Source: BOG-933 sp037147415 (GTDB lineage: Bacteria; Pseudomonadota; Alphaproteobacteria; Azospirillales; Azospirillaceae). From it: DNA of 64,000 bases. Each line of letters opens with the position of its first letter. The stretch's first letter is position 1. The translations under genes and the position numbers were made by a program. This document shows positions 15,128 through 23,256 of this stretch, in pieces. The stretch covers positions 1 to 64,000 of the forward strand of contig JBAWVF010000003.1 in the NCBI GenBank assembly GCA_037147415.1. The letters run 5' to 3'. The notes under the pieces are model-generated. The model worked only from the letters and a program-made list of their open reading frames with translations. It was not told where the DNA came from and made no database searches.

Positions 15128-15665
15128 TTTTCACCCCGCCTTCGCTCCGCACGGAAAGATTTTGAAACGCGACCCCATCAAGGCAGGCGCTGATCAGCCA
15201 GCTTAAGGAACCGTCGGGGGTCGGGGCAATTCCGCCCGGCATCGGGGTGAACAGGCCAAGCCGGTCAAGTTTATAAAGCAGCGCGTCAAGATCGCCCGGC
15301 TTCAGCACGGTCGGCCGGGCTTCTTCTTGTTGCCTGGGGGCGGTCCCGGCCGGCAGCGAGAGGGGATGGATCACCGCACCGCCCGCCTCGTTGCCGATAA
15401 CATCCAGAATTTGAAAGCCGCTGCGGTCGGGCGGGCGATAAACCAGCCGGAAGCTGTCGGGTGCGCCGATATCGCAATTGCGGAGCAGGTCTTCCCCGCT
15501 GAGATAGGTCAGCCAAGCCCCCGGCCGGGCGTCCGGTTCTTCGGCATCGATCAAGGCGCAGCCGCACAGCGTCAAAGTGCAGGCGCACACGGTTAAGGTG
15601 CAGGCGGACACGGTTAAGGTGCAGGCGCGCGCGGTCGCGGGTAGGGCAACGAACAAAATCCGCAA
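15012..15665 (-). CDS. Putative exported or lipoprotein-like protein with heptapeptide repeats in its leader
   Basis: I start at a TTG at 15665 with GAGGG upstream; no in-frame ATG precedes the leader closely. The N-terminus is a hydrophobic cysteine-rich leader made of three near-identical 7-residue units (ACTLTVS, ACTLTVC, ACTLTLC) ending C-G-C-ALID, which could act as a degenerate lipobox. The following part, GAWLTYLSGEDLL then DSFRLVYRPPD, looks like a conserved periplasmic domain of Rhodospirillales proteins of unknown function. The last about 40 residues are antisense to the Anbu gene end. It is divergent from the carboxypeptidase gene. Confidence 0.6.
   Translation of the reverse strand: MRILFVALPATARACTLTVSACTLTVCACTLTLCGCALIDAEEPDARPGAWLTYLSGEDLLRNCDIGAPDSFRLVYRPPDRSGFQILDVIGNEAGGAVIHPLSLPAGTAPRQQEEARPTVLKPGDLDALLYKLDRLGLFTPMPGGIAPTPDGSLSWLISACLDGVAFQNLSVRSEGGVKISDRVRVLLTRPAPRSATGPAASNAKPTANQANPEAVR
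15571..15633. repeat. 21-bp tandem repeat, three copies, inside a leader-peptide region
   Basis: GTTAAGGTGCAGGCG-GACACG-type units occupy 15571-15591, 15592-15612 and 15613-15633 with a few substitutions. Because 21 is a multiple of three, the repeat stays in frame and lengthens the hydrophobic leader of the minus-strand gene by 7 residues per copy. Confidence 0.9.
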
Positions 15666-15759
15666 ATAACCGACGGCCCTCTGGACAGCGAATCGGTTTG
15701 TGTCTAGGATTCGCACTGCGAGTCGGGGCGCCGCAAGGCCGCAAGGGAGTTCTGCCACC

Positions 15760-17082
15760 GTGTATCCGTCAAAATCCTTCATTTCATTGCTACCCGGTCT
15801 CCGACAGGTTGCCCGGATTTCCTTAAAATTTTGTGCAACAGCGGAGGTAGCGACGAAATGCCGCACCTCTTATGCACTATTACCGGTCTTTGCCGCAGCG
15901 CTGCTTGCCGGCACGGCAACCGGTGCCGGCCCGGCGGAGGCGCGGGGCTATACTTCGATCATTATCGATGCCCAAAGTGGGGCGGTGCTTCAGAATGACA
16001 GCGGCGATGCCCGCAATTATCCGGCATCCCTGACCAAGATGATGACGCTATATCTGACCTTTGAGGCGCTGGATACCAAGAAGCTGCGGCTTGATCAGGA
16101 AATTCCGATTTCCCAGCATGCCGCCAACCAGTCGCCTTCGAAGCTCGGGCTTTCGCCGGGCGAGACGATTAAGGTCGAGCATGCCATTCTGGCCGTGGTC
16201 ACCAAGTCGGCCAATGATATCGCGGTCGCGTTGGGTGAAGCGCTGGGCGGCAGCGAAGCGGCGTTTTCCGTCATGATGACGCGCAAGGCGCAGGCGCTCG
16301 GCATGTCGCGCACCACCTTCCGCAATGCCTCCGGCTTGCCGAACGACCAACAGATGTCGACGCCGCGTGACATGGCGACGCTCGGGTTGGCCTTGATCCA
16401 GGACTGGCCCCAGTATTACCGCTATTTCAGCCGGACCTCGTTCACTTATAATGGCCAAACCATGGCCAATCACAATCATCTGATGTCGCGTTATCCGGGG
16501 ATGGACGGCATTAAGACCGGCTTTATCAACAAGTCTGGATTTAACCTTGTCGCCTCGGTGGTTCGTAACGGCCGGCGTGTGGTGGCCGTGGTTTTCGGCG
16601 GGCCGTCGGCCCGGGGCCGTGACAACTATATGGCGTCGCTGCTCGACAAAGCCTTTCAGCGCATCGGCAGCGGTAAAAACGAGCCGGCGCCGGCCATGGT
16701 GAGCGCCCCGGCCAATGATACGGTCGCCGATGCCAAGGATGCCGATGCATCGGCGAACACCACGGCCGGGGACCGGGACGAAGACCCGCCGAAAAAGGCT
16801 ACCCGCGCGTCGGGCGGCGGCTCCGGTCATGCGAAATGGGCCGCGCTGCTCGGTACCTTTAAAACCAAAGCGTCCGGCCGTCAGGCCATCGATCAGGCCA
16901 GCCGCCATTTGCCGTCCGGGGCCGGTCGTCCGGGGTCTTCCTTGCGTCAGGTCGGCAATCGCCACCACAAGCAGTTCCGGGCCGCTCTGACCGGTTTCAA
17001 GGACGAGCGCACCGCCCGTCTTGCCTGTAAGAATATCCATATTAAAAGCCACACCTGTGCGGCGGTCCGGGTCGGGGGGTGA
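15760..17082 (+). CDS. D-alanyl-D-alanine carboxypeptidase (S11 family) with C-terminal SPOR-like domain
   Basis: This periplasmic penicillin-binding protein trims the terminal D-Ala of peptidoglycan stem peptides. I choose a GTG at 15760 with GGGAG 10 bases upstream. A leader with a hydrophobic core (LLPVFAAALLAGTATG) precedes the mature start near RGYTSIIIDAQSG. Catalytic motifs are S-x-x-K in YPASLTKMMTLY, S-x-N in TKSANDIAVAL and K-T-G in DGIKTGFINKSG. After a proline/alanine/aspartate-rich linker, the last about 60 residues (FKDERTARLACKNIHIKS) resemble a SPOR peptidoglycan-binding repeat. About 440 residues in all. Confidence 0.92.
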   Translation: MYPSKSFISLLPGLRQVARISLKFCATAEVATKCRTSYALLPVFAAALLAGTATGAGPAEARGYTSIIIDAQSGAVLQNDSGDARNYPASLTKMMTLYLTFEALDTKKLRLDQEIPISQHAANQSPSKLGLSPGETIKVEHAILAVVTKSANDIAVALGEALGGSEAAFSVMMTRKAQALGMSRTTFRNASGLPNDQQMSTPRDMATLGLALIQDWPQYYRYFSRTSFTYNGQTMANHNHLMSRYPGMDGIKTGFINKSGFNLVASVVRNGRRVVAVVFGGPSARGRDNYMASLLDKAFQRIGSGKNEPAPAMVSAPANDTVADAKDADASANTTAGDRDEDPPKKATRASGGGSGHAKWAALLGTFKTKASGRQAIDQASRHLPSGAGRPGSSLRQVGNRHHKQFRAALTGFKDERTARLACKNIHIKSHTCAAVRVGG

Positions 17083-17098
17083 GCAGGGGAACCCCCCG
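17073..17098 (+). terminator. Terminator between convergent carboxypeptidase and cNMP-binding genes
   Basis: CGGGGGGT and ACCCCCCG form an 8-bp stem with a 10-base loop; it includes the carboxypeptidase stop codon and is followed by TTTCACTG. The T-run is short, but the position between convergent genes supports the call. Confidence 0.6.
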
Positions 17099-17100
17099 TT

Positions 17101-17877
17101 TCACTGCCTCGGCGGTGCCAACAGTGCCTTTGGCGGCGCTGAAAGCTGACCGACATAAATTTTGGTAAGAGCGCGCAGAATCGGCGGCATTGCGGCGATC
17201 ACTGCATCAAAGGTCTCTTTGGTGACGACTTCGCACACGGTTTGGGTGGCGGCGGCGGCCGTCGCGCGCCGCAGGTCCGCGTTCAGCAGGGCCAGTTCGC
17301 CGAAGATGCGGCCGGGGCCCAGCGGCCCCAACTCTTCCATTCCGCGTTCACCCCGGCGAAGAATGCTGACCCGTCCGCTTTGGATCAAATAGGCGGTGGT
17401 TGCCGGATCATCCTGGTTAAAGAAAACATGGCCGGCGGCATAGACCCGTCGATCGAGTATCTTGGTAAAGTCGCGCACCGAGCGAATGATGGCGCCGCCT
17501 TCCACTCGCTCGCCGGGAGGCAGGCCATAGGCCCGTCGGATCGCCGCCACCAAACTTTCCAGCAGATAAGCTCCGAGCGGCTGGCAACGACTCAGCAAAA
17601 GCTTGAAGGTCTCGCGGTCGAGTTCCAGGCAGTCAACCTCGGCGATCACCTGAACCGTTGCGCTGCGCGGGCCGTCATCAATCAGTGCCATCTCGCCGAT
17701 AATTGCGCCGCGTCCGACACTGGCAACCTTGTGCGTGTCGCCGCGGGTGCCGGTCACCAGCACGTCGACCCGGCCGTTTTCGAGCAACCAGGCCCGGTCG
17801 CCCCGCTCGCCCTGGCGAACCATCTCGGTCCCCAGGGGAAAGCGTCGCCGCCGAAGCTCTCTGTCGGGTTTTTCCAT
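17101..17877 (-). CDS. Protein with two cyclic nucleotide-binding domains, 258 aa
   Basis: Two tandem CRP/cAMP-type beta-barrel domains are visible. The first, residues about 8-115, has GAIIGEMALIDDGPRSATVQ; the second, about 135-245, has GRIFGELALLNADLRRATAA. Both keep the G-E-x-A-L and R-x-A-T/S features of the phosphate-binding cassette. There is no helix-turn-helix or membrane segment, so it is not a CRP-type transcription factor. It probably acts as a cytosolic regulatory subunit, partner unknown. It is next to an ABC solute-binding protein gene on the same strand. Confidence 0.85.
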   Translation of the reverse strand: MEKPDRELRRRRFPLGTEMVRQGERGDRAWLLENGRVDVLVTGTRGDTHKVASVGRGAIIGEMALIDDGPRSATVQVIAEVDCLELDRETFKLLLSRCQPLGAYLLESLVAAIRRAYGLPPGERVEGGAIIRSVRDFTKILDRRVYAAGHVFFNQDDPATTAYLIQSGRVSILRRGERGMEELGPLGPGRIFGELALLNADLRRATAAAATQTVCEVVTKETFDAVIAAMPPILRALTKIYVGQLSAPPKALLAPPRQ

Positions 17878-17956
17878 GCGCCATCCCTGCCACCGAACGA
17901 TGCCCCCGGATTTACTCCGAAGGCATCGTGAAGTGTGATGGGTACGGGAAATTGCT

Positions 17957-19162
17957 TTATTTGACCAGAGAGCAACCGCCTTGGCTTAGCGGACGGAACG
18001 CCTGCTCGGCCGGAGTGGTTTGCACGATCTTGTAGTAATCCCATGGACCCTTCGACTCAGCCGGTTTTTTGACTTCGAACAGATAAAGCGGGTGAATCTT
18101 GCGGCCGTCGGCCCGGACCGAACCCTTGCCGAACAGCGGGTCTTCGGTCGGCAATTCCTTCATCTTGGCCACCACCTTTGCGCCGTCGTTCTTGTCGCCA
18201 AGCGCCGTCACCGCCTTCAAATAATGCAACACCGAAGAATAGACTCCGGCATGAACCATGGTCGGATGAATACCCTTGTCGAGTGCCGAAAAGCGTTTGG
18301 CAAAGGCACGGGTGCTCTCGCTCATGTCCCAGTAAAAAGCCCCGGTGAATTGCAATCCTTGTGCAGCCTGCAACCCGAGAGCATGAATGTCTGTTAGAAA
18401 GACCAGCATACCGGCCAGCTTCTGCCCGCCTTCAACAATGCCGAATTCCGCCGCTTGCTTAATGGCATTGGAAAAGTCACCCCCCGCCATGGCAAGGCCG
18501 ATGACTTTAGCGCCCGAAGTCTGGGCTTGCAGCAGATACGACGAAAAGTCCGGGGTCTTCAGCGGGAAGCGAACGGCACCCAGTACTTTGCCGCCCTTTG
18601 CCGAAACCACGGCCGAGGTGTCCCGCTCCAGATCCTGACCGAATTTATAATCGGCGGTCAGGAAGAACCAGCTGGTGCCGCCGGTCGCCACCACCGCATT
18701 ACCGGTGCCGTTGGCCAACGCCCAGGTATCATAAGTCCAGTGAATAGTATTCGGTGTGCAGGCGGCCCCGGTCAGGTCCGACGTCCCGGCCCCTGAATCC
18801 AGAAACACCTTGTTTTTATCCTTGGTGAGCTGGTTGATCTGGAGCGCTACGCCCGAATTCGGCACGTCGACGATGACATCGACGCCATCGGTTTCAAACC
18901 ATTGCTTAGCGATGCCGACGCCGATGTCGGGTTTATTCTGGTGGTCGGCGCCGATGACCTCAACCTTCAAGCCCTTGGCCGCGGCGTCGAAATCCTCGAT
19001 CGCCAGCTTGGCCGCGATCACCGAACCGGCGCCGCCAAGGTCTGAGTACACGCTCGACAAGTCATTGAGCACACCGATTTTGATGCTTTGCTCGGCTGTA
19101 GCCGGACCGGCGATGGCCAACACCACCGCCCCCGCAAACGCCGCACCGGTTAACCTCGACAT
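17957..19162 (-). CDS. ABC transporter substrate-binding protein (branched-chain amino acid/urea type)
   Basis: The 401-residue protein starts with a cleavable signal peptide (AGAVVLAIAGPATAEQSIKI, cut after ATA). The mature part is a type I periplasmic-binding fold of the LivK/HAAT family: IKIGVLNDLSSVYSDLGGAG near residue 27 and the conserved hinge regions follow. No permease or ATPase genes of such a transporter are adjacent, so it is an orphan binding protein. Ligand class (amino acid, amide or organic acid) cannot be settled here. Confidence 0.9.
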   Translation of the reverse strand: MSRLTGAAFAGAVVLAIAGPATAEQSIKIGVLNDLSSVYSDLGGAGSVIAAKLAIEDFDAAAKGLKVEVIGADHQNKPDIGVGIAKQWFETDGVDVIVDVPNSGVALQINQLTKDKNKVFLDSGAGTSDLTGAACTPNTIHWTYDTWALANGTGNAVVATGGTSWFFLTADYKFGQDLERDTSAVVSAKGGKVLGAVRFPLKTPDFSSYLLQAQTSGAKVIGLAMAGGDFSNAIKQAAEFGIVEGGQKLAGMLVFLTDIHALGLQAAQGLQFTGAFYWDMSESTRAFAKRFSALDKGIHPTMVHAGVYSSVLHYLKAVTALGDKNDGAKVVAKMKELPTEDPLFGKGSVRADGRKIHPLYLFEVKKPAESKGPWDYYKIVQTTPAEQAFRPLSQGGCSLVK

Positions 19163-19280
19163 GGAACCTCCCCCTTCGCAGACGCAAGATAGAACGAGCT
19201 AATGATTACTGGAATGTGATATGAATACATAGTAATTTTTATTGCACCTGCGAAGCTGGCGATAAGCGGATCAAACGCCC

Positions 19281-21704
19281 ATGAAAATCTCGACACGGAT
19301 CGGACTGGCTGCCGGGGTACCGGTTTTGAACGCGGTAGCGCTGGTGATTTGCGCCTGTGTCGGGATCAGCGTGCTTGATTCCAGCGCGCAAAGGGCGCTT
19401 CAGGCCGATCGCGCCGCGCTGTCGGCACAAACGGCGTTTTTGGCCGAGTCCGAATTCAGGGACGGCGGTGACACCAAAACCGCCGACCGGGTTGATGTCG
19501 CCTTGCGCGAGGCGATCGATGGCCTTGCCGCCATTGACTCGGCTGCGACGATCCGCCAGGGATTGGAGAGCCACCGGGCCGCGTTTGCCGAATATCGCCG
19601 GATCGAAAAGGAGCGGGTTGAATTCGCCGGCCGGGCCGACCGGGCCACCAGTGATCTCGTCACCAGTATTCGATTAGCCAGCCGTCAGCAATTCGAGCGC
19701 CGAGCCAGTCTTCAGCGCCAGCTTGCCGACACGGACGCGGCCATGCGGACCAATCTCGCCGCCAGTCAGGCCGGTGAAGCCTTGACCAAGGCCATGCTCA
19801 ACGCGCGACTGGCGCAGACCGCCTATGGTTTTACCCGAGAAGCTCGCCAGGGAAGCACCGCCCGCGCCTACACCACCCTGATGATCCGACATGGCACCAA
19901 GCTGGCCGGCATGGCCGGGACCGCCGGGGCCGATCCTGAGCTGCCGCCATTGATTTCGGAATATGAACAGGCGTTGCTTGGGTTGATACAGGTTCTTGAT
20001 GATCACGGTCAGGACGGGGACAAGGTCGCCGCGCGCACCGAGGCCACGGCCAAGGTCGAGGATGCCTTTAACAAGCTGTCGGTGCGGGCGTTCAATGTCG
20101 CCAATGCCGCCGCCGCCGGTTACAGGCAAGCGGTCGATGCCGCCAATCAGGCGCGGGAAACGCTCTTTGAAGCGACCAAGGCCGAGGATGCCATGGCCGA
20201 GATCGTACGCCGGTTGGAAACGGTGCAGATTATCGAGGCTTATTACGTCGCGTCGCGCGGCCAACGCGGCTCTCCCGATGAAGCGCAGGCCGCAATCAAA
20301 TCAACCGAGCCTCCGTTGGCTTTGCTTGACGGACTGTCCGAACGGGTCCGTAATCCCGAAATCGTGACCAGCATGCGCGGGGCGTTGAAGCGCTTTTCCG
20401 AGACCTTTCCACTGATCGTCGAGTCGACCAAACGACAGGCCGAGATCGCTCAAGCCACCCGCCGGGAAAGTGTCGAATTACTGGCGCGTACGGCCGAGTT
20501 GCGTCGTGTTATCGACGAGGCCCGCACCGGTACGCGCGATCTGACCGACATGATTTTGGTTTGGGGCGGGTCGCTTGGCCTGATTCTGACCGGTTTGCTC
20601 GGCTTCTTCCAGGCGCGCTCGATCGTCGGCGCGTTGCGCCGGATTACCGGCGTGACCGTCAGGCTGTCCCACGGCGATCTCACGGTCAGCACGGTCGACC
20701 GTGCCCGCACCGATGAAATCGGCGAGATGGCCGAAGCGGTCGAGGTGTTCAAGCAGTCGATGATTCGCACGCGCGAGCTTGAGGCCGCGGCGCGGGCCGC
20801 CGAAGATCATGCCGATGCACAGCGCCGTCAGGCTATGGCGGAAGTAGCCCGTGATTTCGACTCGGCCTTCGGAAAGGTCCTGGGCAGTGTCGGCGCCGCC
20901 AGCCAGCAAATCCGCGACGGCTCCGCCCGCCTGCGTGCGACCGCGGACAATATGCGTAATCGGGCCGCAACCTCATGCGAACAGGCCAACGCCGCCGCCG
21001 ATGTGGTCGGTGTGGTTAATGATGCATCTCAACAATTGTCACGGTCGATCGGCGAGATCGGCCATCGGGTCGCCGCTTCCGGCACCGCCGTGCAATGTGC
21101 TGCCGACCGGGCCCGGGCCAGCGAAGGCGCGGTGCGGGCCTTGACCGAAAGTTCTCAGCGGATCGGTGAAATCGTTAAATTAATTCACGATATTGCCAGC
21201 CAGACCAATTTGCTTGCGCTGAATGCCACGATCGAAGCGGCTCGGGCCGGCGAGGCGGGCAAGGGGTTTGCCGTGGTTGCGGGCGAGGTCAAAAACCTGG
21301 CCAACCAGACCGCCAAAGCCACCGAAGATATCGGCAAACAAATCGTGGCGATCCAAAGCGCCACCGGCGATGTCGTCGGGGCAATTACCTCGATCCGCAC
21401 CACCATCGGTGAAATCGAAGCGCTGTCATCCGAAGTATCGAGTGCGGTTTCCGGTCAGCTCGACCACACCAGGCGCATCACCGAGGCGGTTTTTGACGCG
21501 TCGGCCAAGTCACGACAAGTTGCTGAAAGCGTCGGTGTCATGGCGGAGGCTTCGGCGGACACCGGTAAGTCGGCGGTCATTCGGCAACCCGTCTTGCGTC
21601 CGAGTTCAAGACCCTTCAGGGTGATGCCGATCGCTTTGTCGCGTCGATGCGGGGGTAGGAGACGGCTTAAGAACGCAGCACTTTTCCAGCCCGTTGTTGA
21701 ATAA
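19281..21704 (+). CDS. Methyl-accepting chemotaxis protein with a frameshift near the C-terminus
   Basis: A membrane chemoreceptor. One membrane segment lies at residues about 8-32, a long helical sensor domain follows to about residue 420, the second membrane segment is at about 424-445, then HAMP and the signalling domain. The conserved hairpin tip IASQTNLLALNATIEAARAG is at about residue 637. After ASADTGKSA the frame departs from the family. The +1 frame gives GHSATRLASEFKTLQ then GDADRFVASMRG and a stop at 21658, the normal chemoreceptor ending. One missing G near 21571-21577 would explain it. As read, the protein has an aberrant basic tail of about 40 residues that overlaps the next gene. 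Confidence 0.9.
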   Translation: MKISTRIGLAAGVPVLNAVALVICACVGISVLDSSAQRALQADRAALSAQTAFLAESEFRDGGDTKTADRVDVALREAIDGLAAIDSAATIRQGLESHRAAFAEYRRIEKERVEFAGRADRATSDLVTSIRLASRQQFERRASLQRQLADTDAAMRTNLAASQAGEALTKAMLNARLAQTAYGFTREARQGSTARAYTTLMIRHGTKLAGMAGTAGADPELPPLISEYEQALLGLIQVLDDHGQDGDKVAARTEATAKVEDAFNKLSVRAFNVANAAAAGYRQAVDAANQARETLFEATKAEDAMAEIVRRLETVQIIEAYYVASRGQRGSPDEAQAAIKSTEPPLALLDGLSERVRNPEIVTSMRGALKRFSETFPLIVESTKRQAEIAQATRRESVELLARTAELRRVIDEARTGTRDLTDMILVWGGSLGLILTGLLGFFQARSIVGALRRITGVTVRLSHGDLTVSTVDRARTDEIGEMAEAVEVFKQSMIRTRELEAAARAAEDHADAQRRQAMAEVARDFDSAFGKVLGSVGAASQQIRDGSARLRATADNMRNRAATSCEQANAAADVVGVVNDASQQLSRSIGEIGHRVAASGTAVQCAADRARASEGAVRALTESSQRIGEIVKLIHDIASQTNLLALNATIEAARAGEAGKGFAVVAGEVKNLANQTAKATEDIGKQIVAIQSATGDVVGAITSIRTTIGEIEALSSEVSSAVSGQLDHTRRITEAVFDASAKSRQVAESVGVMAEASADTGKSAVIRQPVLRPSSRPFRVMPIALSRRCGGRRRLKNAALFQPVVE

Positions 21705-23136
21705 TCGGAAGCCGCAATAAAGCACGCAGCGCATGGCGGACAACTTTATATCCTGCCGACATCCAGCCTTGATAGGAGGTTAAGGCAAGCGCAGTGATGG
21801 GTAATACGGTTTCCAACTCGTAACGATCGGCAAGCCGATCTCGTAAACGCGGTTTCAAAGCGCCCTCGCCGACGAAGTTCAACGGGGAGAGCAACAGTTT
21901 GTCGAGCGCCAGCGGCCAAGTCCGATCGCCCGCCCGGTTGGTGATGTTAATTCGGTCCGGGCTGTGAGGCTGAATGACCGCCACATTCTCCCCATCATGC
22001 GGGTTGTGCCGCTCGGTAAGCCGGTTCAGCCGCTCGCGCCAGAAGGTCGCATATTGGTCGAGTCTGATAAAGGCATGATCGGGGAAAGAGATTGCTAACC
22101 TATCCAAAAGGATTGGAAGAAGAGAAATATGGATATTGTCATTATCATGCCCGTAAAAAAAGATCGGTAAGAAAGATTCGGAAAGCTGAATTGCCGTTTT
22201 CATATAATATGAGTAAAGGTACTCGTTAATTCCGGATAAGGAAGATGTCGACTTCAAGATATTACCCGGGGAAACCGGGTGTATCGGCACTTCTAGATGA
22301 GTGGCTTTGCCGTCGTTAAGCTCAATCGGAAGAGAGTCAAAAATAAGACCGAAATTAGAAGTATAATTAATATTATTACTGGCCATGATATCGCCGATGC
22401 CCGGAAAAGACTTGCCGGATGGCATGGCGGCGCCACAAATATTGAGGCCGAGCCGACGCAGAAAGTCAATAGAGGTTTTTAAATTCTTTTCATTAGTTGC
22501 CGGGTCGCGCTCGAATGTATAATGATAATGGCAGTGCGAGCCGATTTCTGCGCCGGCGTCATGGCTGCGGCGAATGCTGTCAAAATCCGAAGCAAAACAA
22601 GATGTGGTAAAATATATACTGCACCATGCCATATGGCGATCAAGTTTTTTAGCAATAAGTTTATACGAGCCCTCGGCATTGTCGTCAACATCGACCCGAT
22701 AATTCATAACACCGCGCTTGGCGTTCGGATACCACCATAGAAACCGAGCCTCACAGTCGTTAGATAAAAGAAGTTCAAATAACGTCTTGGCACAGAAATG
22801 AAGTATTTCACTCTTGTTGCCATGATCGGCCCGAATAGTGAAATAATGGCCTGAATATTCTATTTGCCCCGCCCCTCGCTGGTAGTGATTAAGTGATGAA
22901 ACAAGCCCGGCATCAAATGTGGCGACGGTTCCGTTAACCGCAAACTCTGTTCCCGGGCACAAAAAAAGCTTGCCTTGTCCGGGCGAAAAAGTAACGCAAA
23001 TATCAGCACTGGAAAAATCATCTACTATAGCAAAGCCGATTTGGAGGATTACCGACCGGATGATAAATTTGTCTGAAATCATTGGGTCGATATAGACGCG
23101 TGTCACAGCAATGCCGGGGCGAAAATTTGTATCCAT
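21667..23136 (-). CDS. Polysaccharide deacetylase-like protein, 489 aa, low-GC origin
   Basis: The start is uncertain: ATG at 23136 (MDTNFRPG) is used, with an ATG at 23154 and a GTG at 23166 in the same frame. A NodB-like core is suggested by NYRVDVDDNAEGSY at about residue 145 (in place of TFDDG) and GSHCHYHYTF at about residue 200, an H-x-x-x-H-like zinc motif. Parts of the catalytic set look altered, so activity is uncertain. The 5' two thirds are clearly AT-richer than the neighbourhood and use different codons, while the last about 130 codons look native. That points to acquisition of the N-terminal part by transfer. Confidence 0.65.
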   Translation of the reverse strand: MDTNFRPGIAVTRVYIDPMISDKFIIRSVILQIGFAIVDDFSSADICVTFSPGQGKLFLCPGTEFAVNGTVATFDAGLVSSLNHYQRGAGQIEYSGHYFTIRADHGNKSEILHFCAKTLFELLLSNDCEARFLWWYPNAKRGVMNYRVDVDDNAEGSYKLIAKKLDRHMAWCSIYFTTSCFASDFDSIRRSHDAGAEIGSHCHYHYTFERDPATNEKNLKTSIDFLRRLGLNICGAAMPSGKSFPGIGDIMASNNINYTSNFGLIFDSLPIELNDGKATHLEVPIHPVSPGNILKSTSSLSGINEYLYSYYMKTAIQLSESFLPIFFYGHDNDNIHISLLPILLDRLAISFPDHAFIRLDQYATFWRERLNRLTERHNPHDGENVAVIQPHSPDRINITNRAGDRTWPLALDKLLLSPLNFVGEGALKPRLRDRLADRYELETVLPITALALTSYQGWMSAGYKVVRHALRALLRLPIIQQRAGKVLRS

Positions 23137-23256
23137 GAAAAGCCCCGCCCCCATGCAACACCGCACACAGTTAGCCGATTATACCGCAAGCTTCATGCGC
23201 TGGCGATATCAATCATTCAGGGAGGCATTCAGGGGGGCTTCAGGAGCGGCTAAAGT

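Noticed and set aside
16048..17052. Open frame of 334 codons on the minus strand
   Set aside because: Lies entirely antisense to the D,D-carboxypeptidase gene and has no recognisable domain.
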